From: Dyadobacter sp. MSC1_007
GTDB lineage: Bacteria > Bacteroidota > Bacteroidia > Cytophagales > Spirosomataceae
Reading direction: 5' to 3'
Assembly: GCF_023667495.1 (NCBI RefSeq)
Contig: NZ_JAMOZL010000009.1
Location: 124,001-188,000 of the forward strand
Length of the DNA stretch: 64,000 nucleotides
The notes below the pieces were generated by a model that was not told where the DNA came from, did no database searches, and saw only the letters and a list, made by a program, of their open reading frames with translations. Both the position numbers and the translations under genes were made by a program. Positions 33,729-42,994 of this stretch are shown one piece after another. The number at the start of each line of letters is the position of its first letter. The first letter of the stretch is position 1.

Positions 33729-35740
33729 AGGCGTGCGAGTTGATCGAGCGCTTCTTCCACTTTGGTCACCGGCAATTGGCAGGTTTTGTCATAGCAGACA
33801 TAAATCGCTGTTTTTGCATTGATGTCAGTCCGGTTCTGCAAAAGCGGCAGGGTGGAGGAAGTCGCTGTTCCCATCACGATTTTGTTGGGAACGAAAAAGC
33901 GGTCGAAATCCTTACGCATCGCGTCCGCATCGGCGCCTACAATGGCTATTTCTGCTGTGGGCACCGCCCTTTGGCAGTACAACGCAGCCCAGTTGGTCAC
34001 CCACTGCACATCGGCAAGCAGTAGTTTAGTGATCTTTGAAAGCATTTTGTCGGCAATTTCGATATACTCGTCATGGTCAAGGATTTTGCCCAATACGTAC
34101 AGGTTATGTGCCATAATCGAGTTGGAAGCAGGCACTACATTGTCAAAAAGCTCCTTTTTCCTTGCGATCAGAGCCTCGCCGTAAGTGTCTGTAAAGTGAA
34201 AAAAACCTTCCTTGTGATCGAAAAAATTGCTTAGGGCGTAATCTGTCAGCCCGCGGGCCTTATCGAGCCACTGCTCGTTGAAAGTGATCTGATAAAGCCC
34301 CAGGTAACCCTCGATTACGGCGGCATAGTCTTCCAGAAAGCCGGTGACACTGGCCAGGCCGTTCTTGAAGCTATGTTGTAATCTGCTTCCAGACATCACT
34401 TTCTGAGCAATGAATTCTCCGGTAGCGATGGCCAGCTGCCGGATGTTTTCCTGGCCCAATGCGCGGTAGCAGTCGGTAAGGCCTTTGATGAGCAGACCGT
34501 TCCAGGAGGTAAGGATCTTATCATCGAGCCCTGGCCTGATTTTAGCTGACCGCCTTTGGAAAAGCTTGCCGAGCGCACTCTCATACAATGCAGGGAAATC
34601 GTCTGAGTATATGCCGGCCTGGCGGGCGGCCTGCTCGATGGGATCTGTTAAATGCAGATGGTTAAAGCCGTCTTCCCAGTTGCCGCTTTTGGATATGCGG
34701 TATAGCTTTGAAAACCAGTTGAAATCCTCTCCAAGTGCATCTTTTAGCTCCTGCTCGGTCCAGATATAAAATTTACCTTCAACCCCTTCGCTATCTGCGT
34801 CCAGGGCAGAGTAAAATCCGCCTTCGCTGCTGCGCATTTCACTTTCAAGCCAATGGACCGTTCTTTCAATGCGGTCTTGGTAGAGCGGGTTTTGGGTCAG
34901 CGAAAAGGCTTCGGCGTAGATGCTCAGCAGCTGCGCATTGTCATAGAGCATCTTTTCAAAATGCGGGATAAACCAGTCTTCATCCACGGAGTAGCGCGCC
35001 CAGCCGCCGCCGACATGGTCGTAGATGCCGCCCAAGGCGATCCTGTTCAAGGACAGTTCCAGTTGGGCCACCGCCTCAGGGTTCTGGCTGATATCGTAAT
35101 AGCGAAGCAGAAACTTATAGATTGAAGGCATCGGAAACTTTGGCGCGCGGTCCATGCCGCCTTTTTGCGTGTCAAAATTCCTTTGCAGCTGCTCAAACAT
35201 CAAATCCAGGTCGGCGGTGTTAAACTGCACGACAGCGCTAGTCAGCGCATATTTCTGGCTTTCAGAGGCAATCATATTCTGCACAAAGCCCTCGGCGGAG
35301 CCTACCAGCTCGTCATAGTGATTTTCAAAAGCCTGGTTAACGCTTTTAAGAAGCTGAACCCAGTTTTGTGGCGGCAAATAGGTCACCCCATAAAACGGTT
35401 TGCAGTCAGGCAATAAAAACACATTCAAAGGCCATCCGCCACGTACTCCCATCGCCTGGACGGCATCCATATAGACAGCATCCACATCGGGCCGCTCCTC
35501 GCGGTCCACCTTAATGCAGACAAAATGCTGGTTCATCACCTGGGCAATTGCCTCTTTTTCAAAGCATTCGCGCTCCATGACATGGCACCAGTGACAAGCC
35601 GAATAGCCAATGCTGACAAGGATCGGTTTATTGTCGGTTTTGGCTTTGGTAAGGGCCTCTTCGCCCCATGGATACCAGTCAACTGGATTATGGGCGTGTT
35701 GAAGCAGATATGGGCTGGTTTGTTGGCTGAGACGGTTCAT
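33725..35740 (-). CDS. YyaL-type protein: thioredoxin domain (DUF255) plus six-hairpin domain
   Basis: A 671-residue cytoplasmic protein of the YyaL/spermatogenesis-associated 20 family. The N-terminal DUF255 thioredoxin-like domain (about 1-165) has the NPVDWYPWGEEAL opening and the CHWCHVM active-site-like motif, then VDREERPDVD. The rest is an (alpha/alpha)6 domain similar to N-acylglucosamine epimerases (GGIYDHVGGGWARYSVDEDWFIPHFEKMLYDN in the middle). The family's biochemical role is unsettled; a redox-linked sugar or thiol function is a guess. Length is normal. It converges with DinB. Confidence 0.94.
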   Translation of the reverse strand: MNRLSQQTSPYLLQHAHNPVDWYPWGEEALTKAKTDNKPILVSIGYSACHWCHVMERECFEKEAIAQVMNQHFVCIKVDREERPDVDAVYMDAVQAMGVRGGWPLNVFLLPDCKPFYGVTYLPPQNWVQLLKSVNQAFENHYDELVGSAEGFVQNMIASESQKYALTSAVVQFNTADLDLMFEQLQRNFDTQKGGMDRAPKFPMPSIYKFLLRYYDISQNPEAVAQLELSLNRIALGGIYDHVGGGWARYSVDEDWFIPHFEKMLYDNAQLLSIYAEAFSLTQNPLYQDRIERTVHWLESEMRSSEGGFYSALDADSEGVEGKFYIWTEQELKDALGEDFNWFSKLYRISKSGNWEDGFNHLHLTDPIEQAARQAGIYSDDFPALYESALGKLFQRRSAKIRPGLDDKILTSWNGLLIKGLTDCYRALGQENIRQLAIATGEFIAQKVMSGSRLQHSFKNGLASVTGFLEDYAAVIEGYLGLYQITFNEQWLDKARGLTDYALSNFFDHKEGFFHFTDTYGEALIARKKELFDNVVPASNSIMAHNLYVLGKILDHDEYIEIADKMLSKITKLLLADVQWVTNWAALYCQRAVPTAEIAIVGADADAMRKDFDRFFVPNKIVMGTATSSTLPLLQNRTDINAKTAIYVCYDKTCQLPVTKVEEALDQLARL

Positions 35741-35757
35741 GGGAATCGGGAATAGCG

Positions 35758-37389
35758 CTATTGAATCACAACCACCTTTTTGATGATCGTCTTCTTGTTG
35801 GCAGTAAAACGGGCAAAATATATGCCAGAGGAGAGTTTGGGAAGCGGGATGCCAGTCGCTGGCTGACCTGGCGCAGCCTGCAATCTTTGCTGCAAAATGG
35901 TCTGGCCTTTCGAATTGGTCAGCGCAAATTCAATATCGGCAGTGCCGCTAAGGCCTGTTATGGAGGCATTCAGAGAAGCTGTGGCTGGGTTGGGATAGAT
36001 ATTGACATCTGAAAAAGCAGGTTCGGTGCCATTGATTGTGTCGTTGAGATCAAATTTGCAAAGGAAAATCTCCTTCCCTTTCAGGGTGATGGTCTTTGCC
36101 CAGTTCTGGTAGGATACTGTGATCACCGTCTGCGCATTGTCGGCCGCATAGGGGTTTTGTGCTGCGATCAGAATGTTGGCACCTTTTACAACGCCGCGCC
36201 AGATCGGATTCTGCTGCTCCATATTGTCGCGGGCTGGCTGGGGAATGATTGTCTGGTAGCTTCCCTCAAACATATCTTTAAACTGCGAGAGCCGGTAAAG
36301 TCCATAAATAAAATACTCGTAAGGGCTAAATATTTCCTTGCGCTGTTCTGAAAGAGACGGGTTCTCCCATAGCCAAAGGCCTTTGGCCCCCGAAAAGAAA
36401 GGGAAAATGGCGGTAGCTTCGGCCATAAAAGATGTGATCAGCGGCGTGTTGGGATCATAGCTGTCATGTACGCGCATCCAAACGAACGGGACGATGGGTT
36501 TATCGCTCCAAGCCGCATTAGCTTCGATATTAAAAAGCAGGTAGGAGAGATAATCCTTGCCGATCGGATGATCGTAACCGTAATAATAGTAGGGAGAAGG
36601 GGAGATAAAATCCAATGCATTGTAAAAGCTGCCGCCGATTTTTCCTGCGTTATCCTGGGTCAAATAATGGGTGCGTGCAAGATTGGTGGTCCAGTCCTGC
36701 CAGCTGTTGGAGGTGATATTCAGCCAGGTGTTGCGGATTGGCACATCGCTATAGGAGGTGATCAAGGATTTGACCCCTTTGGCGCGTAGCCTGTTTGCCG
36801 CCTCGGTATACCACCAGCGGATATCGCGTTTGTAGGCAAACAAAAAGTCGGCATCAGACAGGTTTCGGTAATTCTGCGGGATTTTGCTATTGGTTTTTAA
36901 AGCCAGGATGTCGCGGTCCTCGCGCTGCATGCGCTCGATGTCAAGGCAAACGATATCAGCATCTGAAACCGAGGTAGCATAATTGTCCCAGAAGCTGCGG
37001 TAGACGGCCGTGTCGTTGCCCCAAGGGCTGCGCAAGGCATTGTCTGCCCAGGGCTGGTTACCGCTCGATGTGGCTACCCCATACCAGAGAACGGCGCGGT
37101 TTTTGCCGTTAAGCGAACCGGGCTCCGGCCCACTGTACGCGGCGATGTGGCTGAAACCATGCTTTAAGGGCTGCGACTGCGTATCGCCAAACCGTGGGCC
37201 GCTGTAAATGATCTTAAAGGGGAGAGAGAATTCAGGGAACTTGCCCCATTCGATCGTATTGTTTGCCGTAACCGGGTTTAGCACATATCCGGGCTGGCAA
37301 TCCTGGCCGTAAGATGATATCAGGCCAAGCACTACACTAAAAAAAATGGTGTAAAATACCTTTGAATACTTGTTTGTAGATGAAGTCAT
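35758..37389 (-). CDS. Secreted protein with T9SS type A sorting domain
   Basis: A 543-residue exported protein. The signal peptide is about 1-28. The C-terminal 80 residues are a type IX secretion sorting domain: VNIYPNPATASLNASI, then SSGIYFARFTANKKTIIKKVVVIQ (Por_Secre_tail). The main domain, about 30-440, has no family I can name with certainty. Its string of VCLDIERMQ, SLITSYSDVPIRNTW, ISPSPYYYYGYD, PIVPFVWMRVHD and GLWLWENP is compatible with a TIM-barrel glycoside-hydrolase-like fold with conserved Asp and Glu at strand ends. It should be delivered to the cell surface. It lies 17 bases after the YyaL-type gene stop, counted on its strand as the upstream gene. Confidence 0.8.
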   Translation of the reverse strand: MTSSTNKYSKVFYTIFFSVVLGLISSYGQDCQPGYVLNPVTANNTIEWGKFPEFSLPFKIIYSGPRFGDTQSQPLKHGFSHIAAYSGPEPGSLNGKNRAVLWYGVATSSGNQPWADNALRSPWGNDTAVYRSFWDNYATSVSDADIVCLDIERMQREDRDILALKTNSKIPQNYRNLSDADFLFAYKRDIRWWYTEAANRLRAKGVKSLITSYSDVPIRNTWLNITSNSWQDWTTNLARTHYLTQDNAGKIGGSFYNALDFISPSPYYYYGYDHPIGKDYLSYLLFNIEANAAWSDKPIVPFVWMRVHDSYDPNTPLITSFMAEATAIFPFFSGAKGLWLWENPSLSEQRKEIFSPYEYFIYGLYRLSQFKDMFEGSYQTIIPQPARDNMEQQNPIWRGVVKGANILIAAQNPYAADNAQTVITVSYQNWAKTITLKGKEIFLCKFDLNDTINGTEPAFSDVNIYPNPATASLNASITGLSGTADIEFALTNSKGQTILQQRLQAAPGQPATGIPLPKLSSGIYFARFTANKKTIIKKVVVIQ

Positions 37390-37412
37390 AAGATTAGACG
37401 ATACAAATTCGT

Positions 37413-37420
37413 TACTTTTG
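37413..37420 (+). promoter_or_regulatory. -7 element for the small lipoprotein gene
   Basis: TACTTTTG, an exact TAnnTTTG match, about 100 bases before the ATG at 37523. No clear -33 element was seen. Confidence 0.45.
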
Positions 37421-37522
37421 CAATGTTGTCAATTTCACTTTTCCGCGACGCTGGCCCACCAGCCACCGCAGTTGACAGCTACTTAAAAAGAAAACTGCCT
37501 TGAAACTTAAAATATTATAGAT

Positions 37523-37978
37523 ATGAAACGACTACTTCTTTTCGCTCCTGTTCTTTTTTTGACGCTTTCGCTACTGAGCTGCGGCGACAAAGATAAGGAG
37601 GAAACCCCGCAGCCCACAGCCAAGGATAAAATACTGATCAATTATCCCTGGCGCATGTCGACAGTGACCGACCTTTCAGGAAAGGATATTCCCGCCAACC
37701 AGCTCAATGCGTTGACACAGGGTATTAAATCAATGGATATCCAGTTTCAGCAGAACAGCGTCGTCAAAGCGATCGACCAGCAGTCCAGTCAGGTCATTAA
37801 TGGCGGTACCTGGTATTTGCTCGATGACAGCAAAACACTGGATATCAAAATTTCGGGATTTTCAGGTGTCTTTGGTCTCGAAGAGCTTTCCAACAGCAAG
37901 ATGAGGCTCAAAAGCACGATGCCCGTTGGTGGTAAAGATCAGGAGACGATCATGGTTTTCCAGCCTGTGGTCAAATAG
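37523..37978 (+). CDS. Lipocalin-like lipoprotein
   Basis: A 151-residue lipoprotein. The lipobox LLSC gives C20 as the lipidated residue, and the next residues (GDKDKEE) are charged, as for surface or outer-membrane lipoproteins of Bacteroidota. The body (WRMSTVTDLSG, then a hydrophobic NGGTWYLLDDSKTLDIKI and MRLKST) looks like the lipocalin-like beta barrel common in the phylum, with no known ligand. A terminator follows at 38007-38034. Confidence 0.8.
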   Translation: MKRLLLFAPVLFLTLSLLSCGDKDKEETPQPTAKDKILINYPWRMSTVTDLSGKDIPANQLNALTQGIKSMDIQFQQNSVVKAIDQQSSQVINGGTWYLLDDSKTLDIKISGFSGVFGLEELSNSKMRLKSTMPVGGKDQETIMVFQPVVK

Positions 37979-38006
37979 CGTAGAGCACGATATAGAATTT
38001 GTTGAG

Positions 38007-38034
38007 AAAGCGGCCGGTATACTGTGCCGCTTTT
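38007..38034 (+). terminator. Terminator after the lipocalin-like gene
   Basis: AAAGCGGC (38007-38014) and GCCGCTTT (38026-38033), 11-base loop, then TTCTTATTTT. It lies between the lipoprotein gene and the transporter gene, and inside the over-long frame that starts at 37999. Confidence 0.7.
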
Positions 38035-38058
38035 CTTATTTTGTACAAATTTTTTTCA

Positions 38059-39372
38059 ATGAAAAAGAATATCCCCTCCATAATCAATGCCTGGTGTATG
38101 TATGACTGGGCCAATTCTGTCCATGCATTGGTGATAGTTTCCAGCATTTTTCCGGTTTATTTCAGCGCCACAGCGCTTAGCGCGTCGGGAACGCCGGAAG
38201 TGAATTTTTTCGGCATGCACATCAAGAGCTCAGTGTTGTTTTCCTACACCGTATCAGTATCCTTTCTGATCACGGCGCTGATGATCCCGCTCTGCACGGC
38301 GGTGGCTGATTTTACCGGCAAAAAGAAGCGGTTTATGCAGTTTTTCTGCTACACGGGTGCTGTCAGCTGTATGCTGCTGTATTTTTTTACAAAGGAAACG
38401 CTGGTTTCGGGCGTTTTCCTGTTTGCCCTGAGTTTGATCGGCTGGAGTGGGAGCATTGTTTTTTATGATTCTTACCTGCCCGAGATCGCTACTGAGGATC
38501 GTTTTGATCAATATAGCGCCAGAGGGTTTTCGCTGGGTTATCTGGGAAGTGTGCTGCTGCTGCTCTTCAATCTGAGCATGGTGTTGGCGCCGGATTTTTA
38601 CGGCATTACCCAAAAGTCGCTGCCGGCTAGGATATCGTTTTTTACCGTCGGGTTATGGTGGATATTATTTGCGCAAATCCCTTTCTACTACCTGCCTTCT
38701 GGCAAAAAAGGCAGGCAAATGAGTGGTAATTGGGTATTTGATGGCTTTAAAGAGCTACGAAAAGTGTATGGCCGTCTGCGCGAGCAGCCCTATCTGGCTA
38801 AGTTTTTAAGCGCCTTTTTCATTTATACGATGGGTCTCAGAACAGTGATGTATGTGGCGACGATATTCGGTGCCACAGAGCTGAAACTTCCCTCGCAAAG
38901 TCTGATCATCACCGTGCTGCTCATACAGCTTGTAGGAATTGCCGGATCCTATACATTTGCCTGGCTATCTGGCCAGATCGGCAATATTTATGCGCTGATG
39001 ATAGGGGTGGCAATCTGGATTGGCATATGCACCGGCGCATATTATACCACCGAGGCTATGGAGTTTTATGTGATCGCCTGCACAGTCGGCATGGTTATGG
39101 GCGGGATCCAATCGCTTTCGCGCTCTACCTATTCGAAGCTGATCCCAGAGGATGCCGGCGATACTGCATCCTATTTTAGCTTTTACGATGTGACCGAAAA
39201 GCTGGCCATCGTGATCGGCACTTTTATCTACGGTACAGTCGAGCATTTGACCGGCAGCATGCGTAACAGCATCCTGGCTTTGCTGGTTATTTTCGTAATT
39301 GGTTTAATGCTGCTGTACCGGATCCCGTCGCTGAAAGTTTACCGTTTTGAATTGGATCGTAATAAAAATTGA
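38059..39372 (+). CDS. MFS transporter, UMF1/Atg22-like
   Basis: A 437-residue polytopic membrane protein with about 12 hydrophobic segments. The opening INAWCMYDWANSVHALVI is the diagnostic start of the UMF1 (unknown major facilitator, Atg22-like) family, and GGIQSLSRSTYSKLIPEDAG is its second hallmark. The yeast relative exports amino acids from the vacuole; the bacterial substrate is unknown. ATG 38059 is used because the frame's extra 20 residues from 37999 would run through a terminator. tRNA-Val follows 21 bases after the stop. Confidence 0.92.
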   Translation: MKKNIPSIINAWCMYDWANSVHALVIVSSIFPVYFSATALSASGTPEVNFFGMHIKSSVLFSYTVSVSFLITALMIPLCTAVADFTGKKKRFMQFFCYTGAVSCMLLYFFTKETLVSGVFLFALSLIGWSGSIVFYDSYLPEIATEDRFDQYSARGFSLGYLGSVLLLLFNLSMVLAPDFYGITQKSLPARISFFTVGLWWILFAQIPFYYLPSGKKGRQMSGNWVFDGFKELRKVYGRLREQPYLAKFLSAFFIYTMGLRTVMYVATIFGATELKLPSQSLIITVLLIQLVGIAGSYTFAWLSGQIGNIYALMIGVAIWIGICTGAYYTTEAMEFYVIACTVGMVMGGIQSLSRSTYSKLIPEDAGDTASYFSFYDVTEKLAIVIGTFIYGTVEHLTGSMRNSILALLVIFVIGLMLLYRIPSLKVYRFELDRNKN

Positions 39373-39393
39373 TTTAATATCGCGGCTGCAAAC

Positions 39394-39468
39394 AGGATGT
39401 TAGCTCAGCTGGTTCAGAGCGCCGCCTTGACAGGGCGGAGGTCAGCGGTTCGAACCCGCTACGTCCTA
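39394..39468 (+). tRNA. tRNA-Val (anticodon GAC)
   Basis: A complete cloverleaf is visible. The acceptor stem is AGGATGT / ACGTCCT. The D arm is GCTC-AGCTGGTTCA-GAGC. The anticodon stem CCGCC / GGCGG holds the loop TTGACAG, with GAC at 39429-39431. The T arm is AGCGG-TTCGAAC-CCGCT. The discriminator is A at 39468. CCA is not encoded (the next bases are CTA). GAC reads GUC and GUU codons. A terminator follows directly. Confidence 0.95.
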
Positions 39469-39470
39469 CT

Positions 39471-39513
39471 AAACTCGCATATTGATTTGAAAAAGAATCA
39501 GTATGCGGGTTTT
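39471..39513 (+). terminator. Terminator after tRNA-Val
   Basis: AAACTCGCATATTGATT pairs, with G-U wobbles, with AATCAGTATGCGGGTTT across an A-rich loop and runs into TTTTGTTGTTTT. Confidence 0.8.
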
Positions 39514-39563
39514 GTTGTTTTCGTAGACCAAGCTTTCCTTTTTGTTAAAACGAACATCAATAA

Positions 39564-39603
39564 AAAACACCCATGGATGAAACGTGCTATCCACGGGTGT
39601 TTT
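39564..39603 (-). terminator. Terminator for the minus-strand broken gene
   Basis: AAAACACCCATGGAT (39564-39578) and ATCCACGGGTGTTTT (39589-39603) form a 15-bp stem with one mismatch. Read on the minus strand it ends in a run of six T. It lies 19 bases past the stop of the gene at 39622. Confidence 0.75.
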
Positions 39604-39621
39604 AACGATGTTTTATAGTGC

Positions 39622-40355
39622 CTAGAATAGGAAGCGCCCTAAAATCACATTCTTGCCTGCATCGTGCTGCAAGTACCAGGCCTCGCGGCGGCTGCCGGGT
39701 AAAATGTGCTCAAAACCGGTTGTATACGAGTCGACACCCGCATAGCGGTTTTGCCAGCAATCCAGGAATTGCAAAGGGGTGAAATCTTGTATGGCATTCT
39801 GCGGCGTGAGTCTGGCTTTCAGCTCATCGATCTGGGCAGGAGTAAGGTTGCTGTCAAAGGATGTCGGTGTGCCCAGCGTTCCAGGAAGTTGAAAGAGGCC
39901 GACCATACCAGATCGCCGTTTGCGTCGAAAACAAGCTTTAACTGCGTGACTCCATAATAGTTCACATCGACTTCATAATACCTCTTGCCGCCGTGCAGAA
40001 TCCAGCCAGTTGCTGATACAAATTTCAATTCATTGTTTTTCGAGAGATAGTCTTTGCCCTCTGTATTCAGCAAAGGTAGTGCGGCTATGGCCACGGGATT
40101 GGGCTTGCTTCACTCGTTGAGAAATTGCTGGATCTTATCGGGTAGATCTTCGGCCTGGCGGGTTCGGTAGTAATGCTCGATGTGATCCATTAGCATTGAA
40201 AAGCTCCCGGTGAGCCTGACGGTATAAGTGTGACCATTCAATGTATAGTCCATCAAATGGGACGGAGGGAAAAGCGGATTGGGTTGGAACAGCTCATCTT
40301 GGTTAGTGACCGCTAGGTGCCTAAATATAGGAGCAAGAATGCATCTCTGAACCAT
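39622..40355 (-). pseudogene. Broken gene of unknown family (nonsense plus frameshift)
   Basis: From ATG 40355 the frame runs through MDYTLNGHTYTVRLTGS and KIQQFLNE to a TGA at 40110-40112. The same frame continues without a gap (SKPNPVAIAALPLLNTEGKDYL ... YYEVDVNYYG ... DANGDLVWSASFNFL) to about 39880. There the sensible reading moves by one base and goes on as GTLGTPTSFDSNLTPAQIDEL to the stop at 39622, ending GKNVILGRFLF. Repaired, it would encode about 244 residues. The good terminator behind it suggests a once-functional transcription unit. I do not recognise the family. Two separate small genes with a real overlap is the less likely alternative; a sequencing error is possible too. Confidence 0.65.
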
Positions 40356-40396
40356 CAGATATAAATATTTTCGTTTTTAAATCTATCTTTAAATAC

Positions 40397-40444
40397 AAAA
40401 ACGAGCGGAACACCTGACGGATCCCGCTCGTTTTGCGACTTCTA
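40397..40444 (-). terminator. Terminator after the lysine-rich small gene
   Basis: AAAACGAGCGG and CCGCTCGTTTT form an 11-bp stem around a 25-base loop. On the minus strand it is followed by T-rich sequence. It lies downstream of the gene at 40498-40611. Confidence 0.75.
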
Positions 40445-40497
40445 ATTCGTAATAGACTTTTTAAGTGCCTCTTTCGAAACGGGTGGCCTTTCTTAGC

Positions 40498-40611
40498 CTA
40501 TTGCACATCCGATTTGCTATCTCTCTTTTCTTTTTTATCCGCCCTTTTTTCCTTCAAGCTCTTCTCAGCTTTCTTCTTGTCACCTTTCTGTGCACTCTTT
40601 TCTTTTGACAT
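40498..40611 (-). CDS. Very small lysine-rich protein
   Basis: A 37-residue protein (MSKEKSAQKGDKKKAEKSLK and more, ending KSDVQ). About one third of the residues are lysine and many others are Glu, Asp or Ser, so it is highly charged and probably disordered or a single helix. The frame is open 24 codons further upstream, but the natural start is the ATG at 40611. A terminator follows at 40397-40444, which supports a real transcription unit. Similar K/E-rich mini-proteins occur in Cytophagales, from memory. The role is unknown; binding to nucleic acid or ribosomes is a guess. Confidence 0.55.
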   Translation of the reverse strand: MSKEKSAQKGDKKKAEKSLKEKRADKKEKRDSKSDVQ

Positions 40612-40750
40612 AATATGTTTGGATTTATTGTAAGATAACCCTTTAAAACCGACATTCAAGCTACTGCACTTGAAGCCCTGCAATTAGTTGCCAAGGCCGG
40701 ATAATGCCGAATAATAGGGTTAACTTAGAAGAAATCAATTCCACACCATC

Positions 40751-42994
40751 ATGAAGATTTCGTTTATAGGCACATTCCCTCCACGGGAATGCGGGATAGG
40801 GACATTTACTAAAAATCTATTTGATTCCGTGGTTGGTGCAGTGAGTACGGGAGGATCAAATCAGGGAATTGTGGTCGCTATGGACGACAATGGCCAGCAT
40901 TATGATTATCCTAAGGAAGTAAAATTAACTATCCGCCAGGAGGAGCAGGCCGACTACCTGGAAGCAGCAAAATTCATCAATTTCAGCGGCGCCGATATCT
41001 GTGTGCTCGAACATGAGTTCGGAATATTTGGCGGGCAAAACGGAATATACATCCTGCCATTATTATACAGATTGAAAATTCCGTTGATCGTTACGCTCCA
41101 TACGGTTTTAAAAACCCCATCCTACAATGAGCGGGCGGTGATGGTGGAGATCTGCAAAATTGCCCAATCCATTGTCGTCATGACCCGCACAGCTGTTGAA
41201 ATGCTGGTTGCTGAATATAACGTGCCTGAGGAAAAGATCATCGAGATTGCCCACGGCGTACCGGATATTCAGTTTGACCAGCTTTTGGCAAAAAAGGAAT
41301 TCAAGCTTTCATCCAAACATGTGTTGCTGACTTTCGGTTTTATCGGAAGGAATAAAGGCATTGAAACTGTTTTGAGAGCACTTCCGGCCGTGGTGGAAAA
41401 GTATCCGGAACTTGTTTACATCGTTCTTGGCAAAACACATCCGAATGTGATCAGGCATTCGGGTGAAGAGTACAGGGTTTTCCTTTTGGGGTTGGTCAAA
41501 AAACTGGGCATTGAAAAACACGTCATTTTTCTGAACGATTTCATAGACCAGTCCGAACTCTTCAAATATCTTTCTGCCGCCGACATCTACATTACCCCTT
41601 ATACCAACGAAGCGCAGATTACAAGCGGAACCTTATCCTATGCGATCGGGGCGGGATCTGCCGTGATTTCGACGCCTTACTGGCATGCGGCCGAACTGCT
41701 GGCCGATGGCAGGGGTAGGTTATTCGGCTTCAATGACGTAGATGCCCTGACCGATATTTTTCTGGACCTGCTCGATCATCCGGAAGTGATGCGGGAGCTC
41801 AGGAAAAATGCGCATGACTACGGACGGGAGATCACCTGGCCCAAAATCGGTGAAAAATATGTGCAGCTCGCGCAGAAGATTGTTGCCGAACAGCCGGATG
41901 TCGAAATAAAAAAGGAGACCATTCTCGATCCACTGATCATGCCTCCTTTTTTACTGGACCACGTCCAGAGGCTCACCGACGATACTGGGATCATTCAGCA
42001 CGCTAAATACGGTATCCCGAACCTTAAAGAAGGCTATTGCCTGGATGACAACGCAAGAGCGCTTCTGATGGTGTTGATGACATACAAGCGCAACAAACAT
42101 CCGCTGGCCCTTAAATTATCCCCGACCTATCTGAGCTACATCAATTATATGCAGAATCCGGACGGCGCCTTCCGGAATTTTCTGAGTTTTAACCGCAATT
42201 TTCTTGATGAAGTAGGCTCGGAAGATTCGTTTGGAAGAGCGATATGGTCATTGGGCTATCTTCTGGGGAATGCTCCAAATGATGCTTATTATCAGACTGG
42301 CAGAGACATTTTCTTCGATGCCTTGCCCAATTTCGCCAAGCTCAGATCGATAAGGAGCATTGCCAATACCATAGTTGGGATTTGCCATTATCTGAAGGGC
42401 AATCCGGCAGACGAAGGGATGATTGAGATTCTAAGGCAGTTGACAGGCCGGCTGATCACGGATTATGAACTCAACCGTACGGAAAAGTGGCACTGGTTTG
42501 AACCCTTACTAACTTACGATAATGCATTTTTGCCCCTGGCATTACTGCATGCGGCGGAGTTTCTAAATAGCGAAAAAGTTAATCGGATCGGTATGGAAAG
42601 CATGAAGTTCCTTTCCGGGATAACGCTTAAAAACGGGTATCTGTCCATTATTGGCAATGAAAAATGGTACCTCAAAGATGGAGAGAATTCTATGTTCGCC
42701 CAGCAGCCGCTTGACGCGCTGGCGATGGTACTGATGTTTCACCAGGCATTTCGTTTAACCAAAGACCAGGCCTACATCACGCAGCTGAACATTTGCTTCA
42801 TGTGGTTTTTAGGCGAGAACGACCTCAGAATCAGTCTGTATGATTTTGAAACGAAAGGTTGTTGCGATGGGCTGGAAAGTTATGGAGTCAACCGTAACCA
42901 AGGCGCAGAAAGCACGCTGGCCTATTTAATCTCTCATTTAAGCGTGTTGGAAGCGTTTGAAGAAGTATCGAAGATGGAGTCCGAGCTGGTATGA
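40751..42994 (+). CDS. GT4 glycosyltransferase fused to a helical (alpha/alpha) domain
   Basis: A 747-residue two-domain protein. Residues 1 to about 375 are a GT-B family 4 glycosyltransferase: IGTFPPRECGIGTFTKNL at the acceptor side, EHEFGIFGG, LLTFGFIGRNKGIETVLRAL at the start of the second Rossmann domain, and PYTNEAQITSGTLSYAIGAG in place of the EX7E sugar-nucleotide motif. Residues about 395-740 are all-helical with repeated aromatic and Asp motifs (YCLDDNARALLMVL, EDSFGRAIWSLGYLLG, EKWHWFEPLLTYDNAFLPLALL), like six-hairpin glycosidase toroids. The second GT4 gene overlaps its stop by 4 bases and a GH130 gene converges on them. An acceptor or glycan chain-handling role for the helical domain is inferred. 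Confidence 0.88.
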   Translation: MKISFIGTFPPRECGIGTFTKNLFDSVVGAVSTGGSNQGIVVAMDDNGQHYDYPKEVKLTIRQEEQADYLEAAKFINFSGADICVLEHEFGIFGGQNGIYILPLLYRLKIPLIVTLHTVLKTPSYNERAVMVEICKIAQSIVVMTRTAVEMLVAEYNVPEEKIIEIAHGVPDIQFDQLLAKKEFKLSSKHVLLTFGFIGRNKGIETVLRALPAVVEKYPELVYIVLGKTHPNVIRHSGEEYRVFLLGLVKKLGIEKHVIFLNDFIDQSELFKYLSAADIYITPYTNEAQITSGTLSYAIGAGSAVISTPYWHAAELLADGRGRLFGFNDVDALTDIFLDLLDHPEVMRELRKNAHDYGREITWPKIGEKYVQLAQKIVAEQPDVEIKKETILDPLIMPPFLLDHVQRLTDDTGIIQHAKYGIPNLKEGYCLDDNARALLMVLMTYKRNKHPLALKLSPTYLSYINYMQNPDGAFRNFLSFNRNFLDEVGSEDSFGRAIWSLGYLLGNAPNDAYYQTGRDIFFDALPNFAKLRSIRSIANTIVGICHYLKGNPADEGMIEILRQLTGRLITDYELNRTEKWHWFEPLLTYDNAFLPLALLHAAEFLNSEKVNRIGMESMKFLSGITLKNGYLSIIGNEKWYLKDGENSMFAQQPLDALAMVLMFHQAFRLTKDQAYITQLNICFMWFLGENDLRISLYDFETKGCCDGLESYGVNRNQGAESTLAYLISHLSVLEAFEEVSKMESELV

